From NCBI GenBank assembly GCA_041846495.1, contig JBGZEX010000023.1:1-25111 (forward strand): a stretch of 25,111 nt of DNA, given 5' to 3'. The translations under genes were made by a program, and so were the position numbers. The stretch comes from JBGZEX01 sp041846495. GTDB taxonomy: Bacteria; Bacteroidota; Bacteroidia; Bacteroidales; Marinifilaceae. Below, one piece after another: positions 21,722-25,111 of this stretch; positions within the stretch are counted from its first letter, which is position 1, and each line of letters begins with the position of its first letter. The notes beneath the pieces are model-generated. The model was not told the DNA's origin. It did no database searches and saw only the letters and a list, made by a program, of their open reading frames with translations.

Positions 21722-23956
21722 ATGAAAAGAATATTTGAACCGTACATTATTATAAGACGAAATGCCGCCGTTTTCATTATTTTATCCCTTACATTTCTTT
21801 CTCCCGCACATGCTCAAACTCTTATAAAGGGGGAAATCAGAAACAGCGACGGCCTGCCCGTAAGCAATGCACACATCCAGATCATCGGAAGTTATGACGG
21901 AGGCATATCCGGGGAAGAGGGAAAATTTCATTTCACGACTGCGGAAAAAGGCCTGCTTAAATTAAAAATTTCTCATCTGAATTATAAGACCGATACGATT
22001 ATGATTCCCGACACGGTTTCCGCTCAAACCTTATCCTGTTTGGAAATCCGATTAATACCCAAAACATCCTATACCTTAGAAGATGCCGTCGTAAGCGTTT
22101 CTTCGTTCGGGATTACGGATTCCGGAAAAAATTCTCTCCTCGATTCCTACGACATATACACCAATCCTTTGGGAAATGCGGATATTGCCATGTCGTTGCG
22201 CATTCTTCCGGGATTAAGCGATCGCGGGGATAAGGAAGGTTTTTTCATCCATGGCGGAGATGCCCGGGAGACGGCCGTTTTTATCGACGGAATCGAAATA
22301 CGCGATCTTTTTCACGCTTCCCATCCGGATGCTCCCGGAAGAATGAAATTCCAACCCGGAATGTTCAAAGGAATAACGCTAAAATCCGGAGGATATTCGG
22401 CCGAATACGGAAACGGATTGAGCGGTATTCTAAACCTTTCCACTCGGGATATGCCCGACGAATCTTTTATCAGTGCCAGCTTGTCCCCGTTTTTCGCAGG
22501 TGCGGGCTACGGTTTCTTCAACGGGCAAAGAAACCGTTATACGGAAATAAACTATACCTACACGAACTCATGGTATATACGCCCTTTTCTGAAAAAAGAA
22601 TGGCACTACAAAAATCCGAACGATATTCACGATCTCAATATACGTTCCATCATCCGCTTGGGAGCGGATTCGGAAATACGCTTTCTATGCATAGCTTCCG
22701 CACAGCGTTTGCATATGGGCAGGACTTTATCCGAAAACGCCGGAACAGGATATTATTCCGGCAAGAACAAATACCTCATGGGATATTGCATTTACACGCT
22801 CCATAAGCATAATACCAAAATCAACATATCCGGAGCGAGCAACATCTCCCGCATCCGCACGGAATACAACTCCCACGACGTAGCAAAAAACGGGAATACC
22901 GGAGAAAATACGGAAAACGTCCGATTCCGGCAAGCCCGCATAAGTCTGAAACGAATATTCACAAAATGGGAATACGGAGTCGGAAGCGAGTGGTATTCCC
23001 GAAAAAAAGACCCGTACGGTTCCAAGCCTGTAAGAATGCATTGCGGCAGCTTTCATATCGACCTCAACTATGCGATATCCTCCGACATATCGGTAAACGG
23101 GGGTATCCGCGGAGAATACGGTCCGGATTCCCACTGCTTTTTCATGCCGAGGGCCTCCCTCTCATGGCGTATCCGCGGGAAAACAAACCCCTATGCAAAA
23201 GATTGGGGTATATTCACCTTAGACGGAGGCAGATACAGTCGGATTCTCGAAAACTTCGCCGGAAACGAATACATCGGTCCCTTAAGAGAAGAGGCGGAAA
23301 GCTATCACCTTACCTATCAGATAAAATCCCGTACCGATCGCATCCTCAGAACACAAATCCATATGAAAAACTACCGCCGCCTGATGCGAACGACGGAAAT
23401 GCCTCCCGACAATAGAGGAGAAGGCTATGCCAAAGGTTTCGACATATTCTGGAAAGATAAAGGACTCATCGAAAATACGGAATATTGGATATCTTATTCG
23501 TATACGGCGAGCAAACGGAAATTCAGGGATTATCCCGAGAAGGTACGGCCGGACTTTGTAATCCCCCATAATGCGTCGCTTATCGTAAAACACTATATGC
23601 CGCGCCTGTCTTCCATGTTCAACACGGCTTTAACTTACCGGAGCGGACATAGTTACAGAAATCCCGGGCTTCCCTCCGAAAAATTCATGAAATCGCATAC
23701 TCCCGCCGTTATCAATATGAGCCTGTCGTGGAATTACCTGTTTTCCGCAGGCAATCTCCGCGGCGTCTTCGTAGTCCATATAGACAATATCCTTAACCGG
23801 AATCCGGTATACGACTATCGCTTTCTCCCCTCAAAAAACCGGGAAGGATTCGAAAGAATCGAAATCAGTTCCCCTGCTTCGAGAATGATATTTTTCGGTA
23901 TATTCTTCAATATAGGAAGAGACCGCAGAGAAGAAATCATAAATTCCTATTTGTAA
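21722..23956 (+). CDS. TonB-dependent outer-membrane receptor with carboxypeptidase-regulatory-like domain
   Basis: This 744-residue protein has a signal peptide (1-31, ending AHAQ). A CarboxypepD_reg-like beta domain follows (about 33-97, IKGEIRNSDGLPVSNAHIQI), then a plug domain (about 135-240, FFIHGGDARETAVFIDGIE then GGYSAEYGNGLSGILNLSTR). The rest is a 22-strand-type barrel ending in an aromatic strand near the C-terminus. It should import a ligand across the outer membrane using TonB energy. No SusD-like lipoprotein gene follows, so it is not a classical Sus glycan system, and the ligand is unknown. It is shorter than typical SusC proteins (about 1000 residues). It follows the regulator gene by 71 bases and precedes the TPR gene by 36 bases. 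Confidence 0.9.
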   Translation: MKRIFEPYIIIRRNAAVFIILSLTFLSPAHAQTLIKGEIRNSDGLPVSNAHIQIIGSYDGGISGEEGKFHFTTAEKGLLKLKISHLNYKTDTIMIPDTVSAQTLSCLEIRLIPKTSYTLEDAVVSVSSFGITDSGKNSLLDSYDIYTNPLGNADIAMSLRILPGLSDRGDKEGFFIHGGDARETAVFIDGIEIRDLFHASHPDAPGRMKFQPGMFKGITLKSGGYSAEYGNGLSGILNLSTRDMPDESFISASLSPFFAGAGYGFFNGQRNRYTEINYTYTNSWYIRPFLKKEWHYKNPNDIHDLNIRSIIRLGADSEIRFLCIASAQRLHMGRTLSENAGTGYYSGKNKYLMGYCIYTLHKHNTKINISGASNISRIRTEYNSHDVAKNGNTGENTENVRFRQARISLKRIFTKWEYGVGSEWYSRKKDPYGSKPVRMHCGSFHIDLNYAISSDISVNGGIRGEYGPDSHCFFMPRASLSWRIRGKTNPYAKDWGIFTLDGGRYSRILENFAGNEYIGPLREEAESYHLTYQIKSRTDRILRTQIHMKNYRRLMRTTEMPPDNRGEGYAKGFDIFWKDKGLIENTEYWISYSYTASKRKFRDYPEKVRPDFVIPHNASLIVKHYMPRLSSMFNTALTYRSGHSYRNPGLPSEKFMKSHTPAVINMSLSWNYLFSAGNLRGVFVVHIDNILNRNPVYDYRFLPSKNREGFERIEISSPASRMIFFGIFFNIGRDRREEIINSYL

Positions 23957-23992
23957 AAACCACATTTTTATTCACCTTAAAAAACAAATGAC

Positions 23993-24715
23993 ATGAAAAC
24001 AAAACATCACACCCCTCGGACGATATCCGGATACCTGAAAACTGCAATCCCGTGTGGATTCCCTTTTCACATCCTTATTTTTTTCCTGATTGCCATGCCG
24101 GCCAAAGCCCAAAACCGAAATTACCGTACGGCCATGCAAACATATATCGACCGTATGGACACGGCATATTCGACGGCCGCCTTAAATGAAATAGCCGGCG
24201 GATTCGAACGCATCGGCATAACCGAAGCAACCCAATGGTTCCCCTTCTACTATGCCGCTTTCTGTAAAATCATTCCGTTATTCATCGAACCCGATCCGGA
24301 TATCGACATAAAGGCCGTTCAAATCGAAGAGCTTATCGATAAAGCGGAAACATCGGGAGGAGATTTGAGCGAGACCTATTGCCTGCGTTCCTATCTTTCC
24401 ACCCTGAAAATGCTCGCCTCTCCCCAAAGCCGCTATGCGACGGAAGGGAAAAAAGCCGTAGAATATCTGAAAAAAGCCATAGAAATCAATCCGGAAAATC
24501 CCCGTGCCTATCTCATATTGGGCGAAAACCTCCTCCATACTCCGGAAGCCTTCGGGGGCGGATACAAGGCAGCCGCCCCTGTTTTGAAAAAAGCCAAAAC
24601 CCTGTTTGAAAATATCAAACCCGAAAACGACCTCCGGCCCTCATGGGGGAAAAAACATTTGAAAAGGCTGGAATCATCCGTAAGCTCGAAAGAGCCGCCG
24701 AGCGGAAGAAATTAA
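23993..24715 (+). CDS. exported tetratricopeptide-repeat-like protein
   Basis: This 240-residue protein has a long N-terminus with a signal peptide core (about residues 25-38, ending AMPAKAQ). The body is alpha-helical: WFPFYYAAFCKIIPLF (82-97), a segment of conserved type around IEELIDKAETSGGDLSETYC (111-130), and a clear TPR-like helix pair, GKKAVEYLKKAIEINPENPR then AYLILGENLLH (152-182). It ends with FGGGYKAAAPVLKKAKTLFE and the terminal LRPSWGKKHL motif. Proteins of this build are common in Bacteroidota beside TonB-dependent receptors and small winged-helix regulators. Function is unknown. A periplasmic scaffold or binding role with the receptor is inferred from context. It is 36 bases downstream of the receptor gene, with no promoter between. 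Confidence 0.8.
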   Translation: MKTKHHTPRTISGYLKTAIPCGFPFHILIFFLIAMPAKAQNRNYRTAMQTYIDRMDTAYSTAALNEIAGGFERIGITEATQWFPFYYAAFCKIIPLFIEPDPDIDIKAVQIEELIDKAETSGGDLSETYCLRSYLSTLKMLASPQSRYATEGKKAVEYLKKAIEINPENPRAYLILGENLLHTPEAFGGGYKAAAPVLKKAKTLFENIKPENDLRPSWGKKHLKRLESSVSSKEPPSGRN

Positions 24716-24741
24716 TAACCTGTCGTACGTGCTGCAATTCC

Positions 24742-24832
24742 AATAGAGCCGTCGCTTCGCCCCGCAACGGGAAGAAGTTAGATAAATCATTCACACGAAT
24801 CGAGTATTCCTTTGATTTGATACGGCTCTATT
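24742..24832. repeat. perfect 11-base inverted repeat enclosing possible hairpins (candidate structured RNA)
   Basis: AATAGAGCCGT (24742-24752) and ACGGCTCTATT (24822-24832) are exact reverse complements 69 bases apart. Inside, CCCG/CGGG (24761-24764 with 24768-24771) closes the loop CAA and can be extended by CTT/AAG. A second small hairpin is ATTC/GAAT around ACAC. Together this suggests a multi-branched RNA of about 90 bases. It is not a tRNA, because no T-arm or acceptor pattern fits. It begins 26 bases after the TPR gene stop. Confidence 0.4.
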
Positions 24833-24848
24833 TTCACATATACTTTTT
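24816..24848 (+). promoter_or_regulatory. weak promoter-like pair (TTTG-N21-TACTTTTT)
   Basis: TTTG at 24816-24819 and TACTTTTT at 24841-24848 are 21 bases apart. The -7 half differs from TAnnTTTG at its last base. No gene starts soon after it, so it may serve something beyond the window or be chance. Confidence 0.25.
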
Positions 24849-25111
24849 CCCCACCGAAATAACCGGAGCCAAACCGCACGCCCCCAACCGATATTCTCCC
24901 GTTTTCCAATTTCTCATGTATGCCGTCTCCAAAAAACAACTCATGCTGTGAACCAGGAATTCAAAGCAATCCGGAAATTGACAAAAATGCCGGCCACTAT
25001 GGTCATAAGGCAAACATATCTCTAAAAAATACCTTAAGAGGAAAATGAATTCCGGTATTAATGCAAAATATGCGACACATCTTGCATTTCAAACTTTTTA
25101 ATACAAAAAAA
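24833..25111. other. gene-free stretch at the right edge
   Basis: After the inverted repeat this sequence shows no reading frame that looks coding on either strand and no recognised RNA or repeat. It becomes very AT-rich toward the edge (A and T runs at 25090-25111). It is probably the upstream region of a gene outside the window or a spacer between units. Confidence 0.4.

Noticed and set aside
21722..24715. SusC/SusD polysaccharide utilisation locus
   Set aside because: The receptor is too short for SusC, and no SusD-like lipoprotein or glycan-degrading enzyme follows.
24742..24832. tRNA gene
   Set aside because: The closing stem is 11 base pairs, and there is no T-loop, anticodon arm or discriminator/CCA arrangement.
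24643..24951. 102-residue open frame at the end of the TPR gene
   Set aside because: It begins out of frame inside the TPR gene, and its composition shows no coding character beyond the stop.

Overview
The window looks like chromosomal DNA from an anaerobic member of the Bacteroidota, most likely order Bacteroidales. Three things point there. The protein families are typical: DUF4837, DUF3108 and Ig-like envelope lipoproteins, a TonB-dependent receptor with an N-terminal carboxypeptidase-regulatory-like domain, and a four-subunit 2-oxoacid:ferredoxin oxidoreductase. Start codons lack clear Shine-Dalgarno sequences. Several genes are preceded by the Bacteroidota promoter pattern (TTG or TTTG, about 20-21 bases, TAnnTTTG) with short leaders. 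I see no IS element, phage gene, CRISPR array, rRNA or tRNA. The species cannot be named from this sequence.

Layout: (1) 351-8567, minus strand, is a tightly packed block of mainly cell-envelope genes. In transcription order these are a LolC/E-type permease, a TonB-like protein, ComF, an Ig-like lipoprotein, a DUF3108 protein, a DUF4837 lipoprotein, a NamZ-type muramidase and an ECF sigma factor. (2) 8907-13036, plus strand, holds a PLP aminotransferase and then korDABC, ending at a strong palindromic terminator. (3) 13079-15326 carries para-aminobenzoate synthesis: pabC and pabB on the minus strand, divergent from pabA on the plus strand. (4) 15356-18735, plus strand, holds a phosphoglycolate-phosphatase-like HAD enzyme, a DUF4139 (MuiA-like) protein and a fusion of a Cys-rich domain to a MaoC-like hotdog domain. 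(5) 18730-20544, minus strand, has two membrane proteins, a BASS-type transporter and a YitT-family protein. (6) 20777-24715, plus strand, holds a small membrane protein, a winged-helix regulator, a TonB-dependent receptor and a TPR protein.

How they work together: block 1 probably serves outer-membrane and lipoprotein biogenesis and peptidoglycan recycling. Block 2 suggests amino acid to 2-oxoacid to acyl-CoA plus reduced ferredoxin. Block 3 supplies p-aminobenzoate for folate. Block 6 looks like a self-regulated uptake module, because a shared dyad (GTTTA-N5-TAAAC followed by TACTTTA) precedes both the regulator operon and the receptor gene.

Most of the window is ordinary core genome. The best leads are that shared dyad, the MaoC-like domain lacking the expected catalytic His, a terminator hairpin inside two overlapping convergent genes, and two unexplained long inverted repeats (10245-10313 and 24742-24832).
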